From: Acidobacteriota bacterium
GTDB taxonomy: Bacteria > Acidobacteriota > Vicinamibacteria > Marinacidobacterales > Marinacidobacteraceae
NCBI GenBank assembly: GCA_022822745.1
Contig: JAJEAO010000035.1
Location: 38,335 to 102,334, forward strand
Length of the DNA stretch: 64,000 nt
Direction of reading: 5' to 3'
The position numbers and the translations under genes were made by a program. This document shows positions 9,495 through 18,689 of this stretch, in pieces. Positions within the stretch are counted from its first letter, which is position 1; every line of letters begins with the position of its first letter. Below the pieces are notes generated by a model, which had not been told where the DNA came from, did no database searches, and was given only the letters and a program-made list of their open reading frames with translations.

Positions 9495-10646
9495 TTACTC
9501 CGGCCGGTAGGACCTCACCGGCGGCAGACGCGCCCCCGTTCCTCCCGGCGGCTCGTCCTCGCCCACGACCGGGATCGAGAGCGTCCCGATGCCGTCAATG
9601 CTGGCCTCGATCAGATCGCCCGCCTGGAGAAACCGCTGCTCGCCGCGAACGGCCGTGCCCATGCCGACGCCGCCGGAGGTGCCGTTGTTGATCACGTCGC
9701 CGGGGAAGAGAGTGATGATGGAGGAGCCGTACTCGACGAGCTCCCACAGCGTGTGGATCATGTCGCCGGCGCGCGCTTCCTGCATCTGTTCGCCGCCCAC
9801 GCTCAGCGTCTGGCGCAGCTCCTCCATCGGGTCGCCGTAGAACTCTTTCGGCACGATCCACGGGCCCATCGGGGCGAAGGTGTCGTGCCCCTTGCCGACG
9901 AACCAGTCCGAGGTGAGCGGGTTGCCGCCCGGGGGTCGTCCGCCCCGGTCCGAGACGTCGATCGTGACGGTGTAGCCGAACACGTAGTCCTGCGCGTCCT
10001 CGGCCGAGACGTACTTCGCGGTCCTGCCGATGACGGCGCCCAGTTCCACCTCCCAGTCCGTCCGGTCGCGGCCGTGGGGAATCACGACCTCGTCGTCGTC
10101 ACCGATCACCGCGCCGCGAGCGGGCTTCAGGAAGAGATACGGGACGCCCCGGTGCTCGCGGCGCTGTCTCCGGGCCTCCGCGCGCTCCTCCTCGGTGCCG
10201 GTTTCGTTCACGTGGCTGTAGAAGTTGACGGCGGCGTTGAGGATCTTGCCGGGGTAGAGGATGGGGGCCAGCGTGCGGACATCGTCCACTTCGTGGATGA
10301 AGGGCGCCCCATCGGTCCGAATCAGCTCGCGCTGCGACAGGTCGTTCACGATCTCGTAGAGGCGCCGCTGCACTCCGTACTCGTAGCGGGCGATGAGGTC
10401 GAGCATGTCAACCGGCGCGGGCACGGCGGGGTACCGGGGATCGCGTTCCAGCATCCGGTTGGCCGGGCCGATCTCGACGACGAGCGCGTCGCGCAGGACG
10501 AGAGCGACCACGGGATTCCCGGCGATCTCGAAGGTCCCGACCTTGAAGGGTTCGGCGACGGAGATGCCGCCCGCTGACTGGGCCGAGGCGGTCGGGGCCG
10601 CGAAGAGAGCGGTGGCGAGGAGGATGGCGGCGGGGTGGAGTCGCAT
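9495..10646 (-). CDS. Fumarylacetoacetate hydrolase family protein with signal peptide
   Basis: MRLHPAAILLATALFAAPTASAQ...PGKILNAAVNFYSHVNE...FLKPARGAVIGDDDEVVIP...DWEVELGAVIGR...GDVINNGTSGGVGMG. Confidence 0.85.
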   Translation of the reverse strand: MRLHPAAILLATALFAAPTASAQSAGGISVAEPFKVGTFEIAGNPVVALVLRDALVVEIGPANRMLERDPRYPAVPAPVDMLDLIARYEYGVQRRLYEIVNDLSQRELIRTDGAPFIHEVDDVRTLAPILYPGKILNAAVNFYSHVNETGTEEERAEARRQRREHRGVPYLFLKPARGAVIGDDDEVVIPHGRDRTDWEVELGAVIGRTAKYVSAEDAQDYVFGYTVTIDVSDRGGRPPGGNPLTSDWFVGKGHDTFAPMGPWIVPKEFYGDPMEELRQTLSVGGEQMQEARAGDMIHTLWELVEYGSSIITLFPGDVINNGTSGGVGMGTAVRGEQRFLQAGDLIEASIDGIGTLSIPVVGEDEPPGGTGARLPPVRSYRPE

Positions 10647-10756
10647 GATCGGGAATCCGTCGGATGGAGGGCGGTTGGGTCGTGGGTCCTCATGGCGAGC
10701 CGCGCCGTCGCGCGGCCGCCGGGGACTCTGACGATAAGCGATCCCCCGGAGCCCCG

Positions 10757-11878
10757 TCAGGAACTTCCGGCGTGTTCGCGCATGAAGTCCATGAGGCTCG
10801 GGATCCCGGGCTCCCAGTCCGGCCGTCCCCGGACCCGCCAGACGAAGCCCAGGTTCCGCAGCGCCGATCGGGCCCGGCCGAGACTGTCGCGATCCGCACG
10901 CTCTCCGAGCCCGGTCTGGATCGCCTCGTCGAGTCCCGCCGCGCTCAGCACGTTCCTGGATGCGAACGCCTTCGCGACCCCAGTCGCGACCGGCAGGAGC
11001 CCGAACCGCTCGAACTCCTCGAAGCGGTCGAGGTAGTAGTCGTCCTTCTGGGCGCGAAACTCGGGGATCGCAGCCTCGACGACCTCGGGTGTCACCCGTG
11101 GTTCGGCGGCCGAAGCCAGCGCTCGCCGCCACACGGCCCGTCCGAGGAGCTGGATGAAATAGGGATAGCACTCGCTCTCCCGGACCATTCGATCGAGCGC
11201 CTCGGCCTCCACCCGGATCTCGGCGTTGCGGAACGGTTCGCGGAACCCATCGGCCGCCCCGCTCGGGTCGAGCCTTCCCAGCCGGATCTTCTCCGCCCGG
11301 TTCCAGAACGAGGCGCCGAGCGTGTCCAGGTGCGGCCGAACATCCGGCGTTCCGGCGAGCACCAGCAGGAACGGCAGGTCGGCCGCGACCCGTTGGGCGG
11401 CGGTCAGGAGCGCTTCGCCCGCCTCCGGTCGCAGGCGGTGCGCCTCGTCGAGCAGAAGAAGCAGGGGGGTCTTCCGCGCTCGGGCAGCCAGAACACGGCC
11501 CGCCACCGCGGCCATCGGTTCCTTCGTGCGCCACGACCGACCGATGCTGGCGATCGTTTCCGAAGTGAACCAGTGGTACCAGCGAGTCGGCTCGATCCGG
11601 GCGACCAGGCTCGCTCCGTCGGGGATCTCGGTGGGCAGCGCGGCTGTCGTCGCCACTCCGAACGAGCGCCCGGCCTCCCGTTCGAGCCAGCCGAGCAGCG
11701 CCGTCTTGCCGTTCCCGCGCGGGCCGTAGAGGACGACGAAGGTTCCGGGCGCGAGACCGGCGCCCAGGTTGGTCAGGAACTCCCGGAGGAGAGCCTGCTT
11801 ATCGCCCCGCCCGGCGAGGTACGGAGGTCGCGCGCCGGTTCCCGGGCGGAAGGGCGCTCGCATGGCCGGCTGGTGCAT
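10757..11878 (-). CDS. AAA/STAND-like ATPase, paralog D
   Basis: MHQPAMRAPFRPGTGARPPYLAGRGDKQ...LYGPRGNGKTALLGWL...LLLLLDEAHRL...WEPGIPSLMDFM. Confidence 0.85.
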   Translation of the reverse strand: MHQPAMRAPFRPGTGARPPYLAGRGDKQALLREFLTNLGAGLAPGTFVVLYGPRGNGKTALLGWLEREAGRSFGVATTAALPTEIPDGASLVARIEPTRWYHWFTSETIASIGRSWRTKEPMAAVAGRVLAARARKTPLLLLLDEAHRLRPEAGEALLTAAQRVAADLPFLLVLAGTPDVRPHLDTLGASFWNRAEKIRLGRLDPSGAADGFREPFRNAEIRVEAEALDRMVRESECYPYFIQLLGRAVWRRALASAAEPRVTPEVVEAAIPEFRAQKDDYYLDRFEEFERFGLLPVATGVAKAFASRNVLSAAGLDEAIQTGLGERADRDSLGRARSALRNLGFVWRVRGRPDWEPGIPSLMDFMREHAGSS

Positions 11879-12027
11879 GTCCCGAGTTGTACCGCCGGTG
11901 AGCACGGTCGTCCATGCGTGGGCCTGCCCGGTCGGTCCCATCGCTCCGCGGGGCCGCGTAAGATGCGGCGCGTCCCTGCGGCGGGGCAGGTTGCCACCAT
12001 CCCTCGGCCGCGGGCGATCTGCTCCGC

Positions 12028-13365
12028 ATGATTCGTCGCATCCAGGCTCGCCGCTTTCGCTGCCTCCGGCATGTGGATGTCCACCTCGACCGGTTTCAGG
12101 TCGCCGTCGGTCCCAATGGAAGCGGGAAGAGCACGTTCTTCGATGTCCTCGCGTTTCTGAGGGACATGGTGCGCGAGGGGCTCGAGACGGCCGTCACCCG
12201 GAGAACGAACAACTTCCAGGATCTCGTGTGGGGCCGTCACGCCCCGCTCCGATTCGAGCTCGCCGTCGAGGTGGATATCCCCGGGGAGGCCGCGGAGAAA
12301 CTTCCGCGCGACGCTGGATTCCGAGCCTTCCGGTACGAGATTGCCGTGGAGGAGGTCGAGGGGGGGTTGCTCCGGATCGCGGACGAGCGCGGCCTGCTGA
12401 TGCCCCGTGGTCCGGGTCCTCGCCGGGAGCGGCCGTCGCTCTTTCCGGCGCCGCTGCCCACTGTCCCGACCATTCTCCAGGGGGGTGGAAAGCCGGCGGC
12501 GCGAACGATTTTCAGTAGATCCCAGGTTTCCGAGGCCGGCCCCCACGACCTCTGGATTGGTGGCAAGCCGGGGGCGCGAACGATTCTCAGTGAACCACCG
12601 ACACCGACCCGGTTTCATGCCGAGACAACCCCCAGGTCGGGCAAGGGGTGGGCCGTGAGCATCTCCCTCGCTCCCGGGAAGTCGGCGCTGCGCAACCTTC
12701 CCGAGTCTCCGGAGGCCTTTCCGGTCGCGACGCATTTCCGCAGCGTGCTGGAGAGCGGAGTGAAGTCGCTTTTCCTCGATTCGGATGCGATGCGAAAGGC
12801 GAGTCCCCCTCATCTTGGACGAATCGGATTGCGTCCCGACGGATCGAACCTGCCGTGGATCGTGGGGCGACTGAAGCGCGAAGACCCGGATTCATTCGGG
12901 GAGTGGCTGCGGCATGTCAGGACGACGCTCGCCGACCTGCGGGATCTTGCGGTGACCGTGCGGCAGGATGACCGCCACGCTTACCTGGTCCTGGAGTACG
13001 AAACAGGCGTCCGTGTGCCCTCGTGGGCGGCGTCGGACGGAACCCTCCGCTTCCTCGCGCTCACGCTCCTCGCCTACCTCCCTTCCGGCGCGGTCTATCT
13101 GATCGAGGAACCCGAGAACGGGCTTCACCCACTTGCGCTGGATGCGATCTACGACGCCTTCTGGTCGGCCCACGAGTCGCAGGTCCTGACGGCCACGCAC
13201 TCTCCCGCCTTTCTGAAGCTGGTTCAGCCGGTGGAGGCGCTCTGCTTTGCGAAGGATGGGGAAGGGGCGACGGACATCGTTCACGGCCCCGACCACCCGC
13301 ATCTCCGGGACTGGCAGGGCCGAGCCGATATGGATCTCCTCTTCGCGACCGGCGTGATCGGCTGA
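12028..13365 (+). CDS. AAA family ATPase (AAA_21/RecF-SMC-like)
   Basis: MIRRIQARRFRCLRHVDVHLDRFQVAVGPNGSGKSTFFDVLAFL...DGTLRFLALTLLAYLPSGAVYLIEEPENGLHPLALD...VLTATHSPAFL. Confidence 0.9.
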   Translation: MIRRIQARRFRCLRHVDVHLDRFQVAVGPNGSGKSTFFDVLAFLRDMVREGLETAVTRRTNNFQDLVWGRHAPLRFELAVEVDIPGEAAEKLPRDAGFRAFRYEIAVEEVEGGLLRIADERGLLMPRGPGPRRERPSLFPAPLPTVPTILQGGGKPAARTIFSRSQVSEAGPHDLWIGGKPGARTILSEPPTPTRFHAETTPRSGKGWAVSISLAPGKSALRNLPESPEAFPVATHFRSVLESGVKSLFLDSDAMRKASPPHLGRIGLRPDGSNLPWIVGRLKREDPDSFGEWLRHVRTTLADLRDLAVTVRQDDRHAYLVLEYETGVRVPSWAASDGTLRFLALTLLAYLPSGAVYLIEEPENGLHPLALDAIYDAFWSAHESQVLTATHSPAFLKLVQPVEALCFAKDGEGATDIVHGPDHPHLRDWQGRADMDLLFATGVIG

Positions 13366-13373
13366 CCGGCGCA

Positions 13374-14003
13374 GTGGACACCAAGGATCTCGTTGTCCTG
13401 GTCGCGGACGCCGACTGGCAAGAGGTGGTTCGCTCGCTCCTGCAAAGGTGGAAGAGCCTCGGCATCCGCAGGATTTCGGCATCGGTCCGGCGCCATCCCC
13501 GGCACGACCCGGGCTGCAGAATCGGCGCTTCGCAGTACCTGCGCCCGTTCCTCACCAGCCACAAACATGCGCTCGTTGTTTTCGACCGAGACGGGTGCGG
13601 CGATCCGGGCAGCCGAACGGAGATTCGGGACGCTGTGGCCACGGACCTGTCCGCCAACGGTTGGCGCGACCGATCCGGCGTGATCGTGATCGAACCGGAG
13701 TTGGAGAGCTGGCTGTGGTCTGACTCGCCTCACGTGGCAGCCGCTCTCGGCTGGGGGGCGAAGCAGAGGGAGCTGAGGAGTTTCCTCGCCTCGAGGGCCC
13801 TGTGGCCTTCGGGGTCGCCGAAGCCCCCGGACCCGAAGCGCGCAGCGGAAGTGGCGATCGGGGGCGCTCAAGTCCCGCGCAAACCCAGACGCTCAGCCGC
13901 GTGGTTCGGTGCCTTGGCGGAGAAAGTGTCCCTCTCTCACTGCCGGGACGAGGCATTCCTGGAGATGCGCGGAACGCTGCGTCGCTGGTTTCCACCGGAC
14001 TGA
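13374..14003 (+). CDS. TOPRIM/DUF4276-like partner of the upstream ATPase (possibly MAD4-like)
   Basis: VDTKDLVVLVADADWQEVV...HPRHDPGC...HALVVFDRDGCG...VIVIEPELESWLWSDSPHV; starts 8 bp after the ATPase stop. Confidence 0.65.
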   Translation: MDTKDLVVLVADADWQEVVRSLLQRWKSLGIRRISASVRRHPRHDPGCRIGASQYLRPFLTSHKHALVVFDRDGCGDPGSRTEIRDAVATDLSANGWRDRSGVIVIEPELESWLWSDSPHVAAALGWGAKQRELRSFLASRALWPSGSPKPPDPKRAAEVAIGGAQVPRKPRRSAAWFGALAEKVSLSHCRDEAFLEMRGTLRRWFPPD

Positions 14004-15418
14004 CGACCGCCGCATGCGTTCGCGGATGTGTGGCGGGGGATGAGGAAGCCCTCGCGGGCGAGCCAGGTGAGGGCGGCGCGGGTTGCGCGCTCGGGGGCCG
14101 GGAAGGCCTCGACGGCCCGGGCGGCCGTGCCGGCGGCGATCGCGCTGCGGAAGAGCTCCGGGAGAGCGATCCGCCCCAGGCGGTGGGCGGGGCGGTGGCG
14201 TCCCGGGAGGATGAGCACTTCGGCGGGGACGATCCAGTCGTTTTCCAGGATGCCCCGCGTCCGGATCTCGACGCCGGGGGCCGGCCCCAGGGGCGTGTCC
14301 GGTTCGATGCGGAGCGCCGGAGCGGGGGGTTGGGCGATTTGCCGGGAGCGGCGGCGCCAGAACGGCCGGTCGGCGAAGCGCCGCTCCTCGGCGTAGAACG
14401 CCCCCGTCCGGACGGCCGATTCCTCGGCGAGCCCCCGCTCCTTGGCCTCGTGGAACCCGAACGCCAGCTCGGCGTGGTCGGGCCGTTCGAGAGCGGTGCG
14501 GAGCGCGACGGCGGCGGTCAGGCCGGAGTCCATCGCCTTCATGGCGCCGAGGCCGGTGAGCGGATCGAGCGCGCTCGCCGCATCCCCCACGGCGACCGTG
14601 CGCGCTTCGCGATCCACGGCGCGTCCCACTACATAGGGCGTCACGTCCGCGGCCCGCAGCGCGGCGCCCGCCTTCACTTCGGCGAAGTCCCGGAGATCCA
14701 CGCGACGCACGGCGGCTCGGAACGCCCGTTCCGGGTCCCGCGCCGTCGCGGCGTCCAGCATCACGGTCACGTCGCGGCGACCGTCCACCACCGGCGCGCT
14801 CCACACCCACCCGTCGGCGAACGAGGCGATCAGGGTGGCCTCGCGCGGCCCCGGTGGGAAGTGGCCCGTGATCGCCGTCGTGCGGAAGCCGGGGTTCTTG
14901 CGATCGCTCCGACTCAGTGCCCCGCGGCGGCCGGTCGCATCCACGGCGTACGTCCCCTCCACGCCCATGTCGCCCCCGGCCCGTCGACGGACGGTCAGGC
15001 GGGCGCGGCCAGAGTGGATCGCCGCTTCCGCGACCGAACCCTCCACGATGCGGACGCCGGACCCGCGCGCTGCCGCGAGCGCCCAGGCGTCCAGCCGGTC
15101 CCGCCGCACGAGGCGCTGCCCCTCGCCCCGCCCGCCCTCCGGCTGGACCGGGATGCGGTCCTCGCGGCCACCCCAACGAACGAAGTGGTTCCCCGGCCGC
15201 GGGGCGTACACCGACTCCGGGAGAGTCAGCCCGTAGGACGCGAGGAGGCGCGGCGCGGACGCCGAGAGGCTCTCGCCGAGGTGCTGCCGTCGCCGGAGCG
15301 GGGAATGGACGAGGACGACGCGGAACCCGAAGACCGCGAGCTGGCGCGCCGCGAGCGCCCCGGCGGGGCCGCCGCCCGCCACCACCACATCGGCGGCGAG
15401 AGTTGCGCCCCCGGTCAA
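13937..15418 (-). CDS. FAD-dependent oxidoreductase (halogenase / geranylgeranyl-reductase-like)
   Basis: AADVVVAGGGPAGALAARQLA...VAVGDAASALDPLTGLGAMKAMDSG; TTG start overlaps the upstream stop codon. Confidence 0.8.
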   Translation of the reverse strand: MTGGATLAADVVVAGGGPAGALAARQLAVFGFRVVLVHSPLRRRQHLGESLSASAPRLLASYGLTLPESVYAPRPGNHFVRWGGREDRIPVQPEGGRGEGQRLVRRDRLDAWALAAARGSGVRIVEGSVAEAAIHSGRARLTVRRRAGGDMGVEGTYAVDATGRRGALSRSDRKNPGFRTTAITGHFPPGPREATLIASFADGWVWSAPVVDGRRDVTVMLDAATARDPERAFRAAVRRVDLRDFAEVKAGAALRAADVTPYVVGRAVDREARTVAVGDAASALDPLTGLGAMKAMDSGLTAAVALRTALERPDHAELAFGFHEAKERGLAEESAVRTGAFYAEERRFADRPFWRRRSRQIAQPPAPALRIEPDTPLGPAPGVEIRTRGILENDWIVPAEVLILPGRHRPAHRLGRIALPELFRSAIAAGTAARAVEAFPAPERATRAALTWLAREGFLIPRHTSANACGGRQSGGNQRRSVPRISRNASSRQ

Positions 15419-17898
15419 CGCCGGAGAGCGCGGATCCGCCCGAGCGCCTCCTCCACGCCGGCGAGGACGAGATCCCGCTGCGCCTCGTCCAGCCAGTCGT
15501 CCCGCCGCTCCATCGCCGCGCCGAAGTCCTCGATCATCGTTTCGATGTAGGCGCGATCCTCTTCCACCACGATCGGCCGACCGCCCACGATCGCATAGAC
15601 CGGCGTCGAGTGCGCGAAGAGCCCGATGTCCGTGGTCCACGGCGAGTTCGGTCCCTCGACGCGCACCGCGACCCAGGCGCTGTCATCGAGACGCAGATCC
15701 CCGGTCACCTCCAGCTCGAACGGCGACGCCGCGATCGGGTCCGCCCCGCCGTCGCCGGCCGCCTCGCGCCAGACCTCGCCGTTCACCAGCACCACGAGGC
15801 GCTCCATGGGGACGGCCGAGAGCGCCCGCGCCCGAACCGCGACCGCGCCCGGTCCGTCGAGCTGGATCTCGTCGCCCATCCCGGCGCCGTCCACCGAGAG
15901 TTCGAGAAGCGGCCCGTTCGTGGAGAAGCTCCGCCCGGCCCGCAGCCCCGAGACCCACGACTCGATGGAGAAATCGCCCTCGACCCGGACGTAGGTCCGT
16001 CCGGTGCCGAGCGGCGGATCGCGCGAAGTGTCCGAGAACGTGTCCGAACCGCCCGCGGCGGCGAGGCGGGCGCCAGCGTTCAGCAGGCGGGCGTAGATCG
16101 CCGCCGCTCCGATCTCGGAACTCGGAATGCAGTTGATGTCGAAGAAGTCGGCGACCCCGAGCACGGCGTCCAGCGGGATCTCGGAGGGGGAGGGGCCCTC
16201 GAATCGCTCTCCCTCCGCCAGGTAGCCCCAGTAGGGATGCGGCATCCCGACGACGACCTGCTCTCCCTGCTCGGCCCGGAGGCGACGGATGTAGTCGAAC
16301 AGCGGCGGGAACGGCGCTGCCCGGGCGGTGCCGCGCACCCCGGTCGCCAGCGGGAGGAACAGGCGCTCCGGGTTCAGGAAGGTGCGGTGGCCGAACGGCA
16401 TCCGGTATTCCTGCCCGTAGCGCAGCCGCACCCGCTCCGTCGAGGCGGGATGGGGACCGGCCACGAACCGCTCCATGTCGCCCATCGTGCGCGAGCCGTC
16501 CACATGGATCAGGGCGTGGACCACCTGGACCGCCTCCGCTTCCGCCTGCGCCACCAGATCCTCGGGCGTGATGCGGAGATCCCCGGCGTGGAGGTCGTGG
16601 ACGTGGGTGTCGCCGGAGCGCCAGCCGCCCGCGGCGAGGTCGGCGAAGCGATCCAGCTCCGCCTCGAGGACGATCTCCTCGCCGGAGACGATTTCGACGC
16701 GGCGCTCCCACGGGAGGTACTCGACGCCGCGCTTCAGGCGCACCGTCGCGGGTCCGGTGGGCAGCTCGACCACGAATTCCCCGGAGGCGTGGAAGTAATG
16801 GGTCTCGGTGAACGAGACGATGCGGCGGAACGAGCCCCGCGGCGCGTGGGCGCGGCCGTCGGCGCCGAGCACGGTGGCGCGCGCCGCGAGACTCGGCCGG
16901 ACCCGCAGCCGTCCCCACGCCGGCCCGGCGCGGTCGAGTCCGGTGATCTCCACCGGGCGGATGCCGCCGCCGTCGACGCCGACCCGCTGGAGACGGGGTC
17001 GGCCGTCCCGGTTCGTCGTGAACACGAGCTGCTCCCCGTCGGGCGACCACGCCGGATCGCGCTCGTCCCACCGGTCGTCGCGGGTCAGGCGGAAGGGGAC
17101 GCCCCCCTCGGTGGGCAGCAGAAAGAGGTCGTAGCTGCCCCGGATGTCGGAGGCGAAGGCGATCAGCCGCCCGTCCGGAGAGACTGCCGGGCGGGTGCGG
17201 AAGGTCGTCTCCTCGACGTGGATCTCGCTCGCGTCGCCCGGACCCTCGACCCGGAACAGCCCCCCGGTGCCCGGGAAGTCGGAGCGATTCGAGACCGCGA
17301 TGACGAAGTCGTCCGGACCGCCGAGCGCGAAGCCCGGGCCCGGGTCCGGCTGGATCTCGTTGGAACGCCCGCCCCAGACCAGCGTGTCGGTTCCGTCGGA
17401 GGAGACCGAACGGATGTCGAAGCTGCCCGATCCGGCCGAGGCATGGACGACCCGTCCGTGCGGGGCCGCCCGTGGGTGGAAGTCCATGGCGAGGTCGCTC
17501 GTGAGCCGGGTCGGCGTTCCTCCGGAGGCGGCGACCCGGTAGATGTCCAGGTTGCCGTCGAGGTCGCGGGAGAAGACCAGTGTTTGCCCGTCGGGATCCC
17601 AGTCCGGCTCGAAGTCGTAGGTCGCGCCCGGATCGTCGGGGCCGCCGGTGATCTGGCGCGCCACCCCGCCGGCGACCGGGACCGCCCAGATCCGCCCGTC
17701 GAGCGCGAATGCGATCTCCCGACCGTCGGGAGACCAGGTCGGGTATGCCGGCCAGGCGGTGACGCGGGGGACGAGGTAGTTCTCGACGCGGATCTGTCCG
17801 CCCGCGACGGGCGGGTAGCGCAGCGGGCTCATCTGCGCCGCGGCGAACCCGGGGGCCAGCAGGATCGCGGCGAGGGTGGCGGGGAGGAGGCGCGACAC
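15415..17898 (-). CDS. Secreted TolB-like beta-propeller + CehA/McbA (PHP-type) metallohydrolase
   Basis: MSRLLPATLAAILLAPGFAAAQ; WSPDGREIAFALDG-type repeats; C-terminal GWRSGDTHVHDLHAGDLRITPEDLVAQAEAEAVQVV. Confidence 0.85.
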   Translation of the reverse strand: MSRLLPATLAAILLAPGFAAAQMSPLRYPPVAGGQIRVENYLVPRVTAWPAYPTWSPDGREIAFALDGRIWAVPVAGGVARQITGGPDDPGATYDFEPDWDPDGQTLVFSRDLDGNLDIYRVAASGGTPTRLTSDLAMDFHPRAAPHGRVVHASAGSGSFDIRSVSSDGTDTLVWGGRSNEIQPDPGPGFALGGPDDFVIAVSNRSDFPGTGGLFRVEGPGDASEIHVEETTFRTRPAVSPDGRLIAFASDIRGSYDLFLLPTEGGVPFRLTRDDRWDERDPAWSPDGEQLVFTTNRDGRPRLQRVGVDGGGIRPVEITGLDRAGPAWGRLRVRPSLAARATVLGADGRAHAPRGSFRRIVSFTETHYFHASGEFVVELPTGPATVRLKRGVEYLPWERRVEIVSGEEIVLEAELDRFADLAAGGWRSGDTHVHDLHAGDLRITPEDLVAQAEAEAVQVVHALIHVDGSRTMGDMERFVAGPHPASTERVRLRYGQEYRMPFGHRTFLNPERLFLPLATGVRGTARAAPFPPLFDYIRRLRAEQGEQVVVGMPHPYWGYLAEGERFEGPSPSEIPLDAVLGVADFFDINCIPSSEIGAAAIYARLLNAGARLAAAGGSDTFSDTSRDPPLGTGRTYVRVEGDFSIESWVSGLRAGRSFSTNGPLLELSVDGAGMGDEIQLDGPGAVAVRARALSAVPMERLVVLVNGEVWREAAGDGGADPIAASPFELEVTGDLRLDDSAWVAVRVEGPNSPWTTDIGLFAHSTPVYAIVGGRPIVVEEDRAYIETMIEDFGAAMERRDDWLDEAQRDLVLAGVEEALGRIRALRR

Positions 17899-18026
17899 GG
17901 GGGTCCGTCAAGTATCCCAGAGGCTTCGGCGCGCCCTGTCGGCTTCCCGGACCGGGCTAGAATCGCCGCGCCACGGGTGGCCGCTTCGAATCTGGCGGTC
18001 CCCGAACCTCCTGGAGAAGCGAACCC

Positions 18027-18365
18027 ATGGCCGACGGCAACGTGCTGGAACTGACGAGCGACAACTTCGACTCCATCGTGGGCGGTGATCAGCCGACCCT
18101 GGTGGATTTCTGGGCCGAGTGGTGCGGCCCCTGCCGGATGATCGCCCCTTCGATCACCGAGCTCGCCGACGAGTTCGAGGGCCGCGCCCAGGTGGGCAAG
18201 GTGGACATCGACGCCGAGCCGATGCTCGCGGACCGGTTCCGCGTGCGCTCGATCCCGACCCTGCTGTTCTTCGGCCCCGGCGGCGGGAACCCGGTGGGAC
18301 AGGTCATCGGAGTGCAGCGCAAGGAGGCGCTCGCCGCGCGGCTGGATTCGCTCGTCGAAGCCTGA
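18027..18365 (+). CDS. trxA: Thioredoxin
   Basis: VDFWAEWCGPCRMIAP...DIDAEPMLADRFRVRSIPTLLFF. Confidence 0.95.
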   Translation: MADGNVLELTSDNFDSIVGGDQPTLVDFWAEWCGPCRMIAPSITELADEFEGRAQVGKVDIDAEPMLADRFRVRSIPTLLFFGPGGGNPVGQVIGVQRKEALAARLDSLVEA

Positions 18366-18395
18366 GCCGCGAGAATCCTCAGTCAGGCGCCGGTT

Positions 18396-18492
18396 GCCGG
18401 CGCGCCGGGCCGGTTCTCGCGGTAGCGGCCCTGCCCGGTACGCGTACGCCGGCGCGCCGGGCCGGTTCTCGCGGTAGCGGCCCCGCCCGGCA
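18396..18492. repeat. Two tandem copies of a ~45-nt GC-rich palindromic intergenic repeat
   Basis: GCCGGCGCGCCGGGCCGGTTCTCGCGGTAGCGGCCC(T/C)GCCCGG(T/C)A at 18396-18440 and 18448-18492; related copies at 39286 and 46121. Confidence 0.85.
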
Positions 18493-18555
18493 CGGGTACG
18501 CCGGCGACGCCGAGAAACGGTGCGAATTGCCACTCTGGAGAGTGGCGCTCCATAC

Positions 18556-18577
18556 GCGCCGGTCTCCAGACCGGCGC
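18556..18577. repeat. Inverted repeat GCGCCGGTCTccAGACCGGCGC
   Basis: 10-bp perfect arms around a 2-nt centre (the centre itself is CC, so not a strict palindrome), within the same repeat cluster. Confidence 0.8.
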
Positions 18578-18689
18578 CGCGATGGAACCCGGCCGTGGAC
18601 GGGAACCGCCGCACCCCTGCCGGGAGAGCCGGTGGAGAGCGGCGCTCCACAGAGAGCGGCGTCTTGCATGGCGTGAGACACTGACGGCG

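Noticed and set aside
12484-12591. Possible CRISPR/mini-array
   Set aside because: Only two repeat units, in frame inside an ATPase gene; not an array.
14917-18054. 1045-aa plus-strand ORF
   Set aside because: Low-complexity Arg/Pro/Gly/Asp translation antisense to the FAD oxidoreductase and CehA/McbA gene.
18396-18492. Possible CRISPR-like repeat array
   Set aside because: Only two tandem copies with a 7-nt gap and other copies dispersed between unrelated genes; palindromic REP-like, with no spacers and no cas genes.
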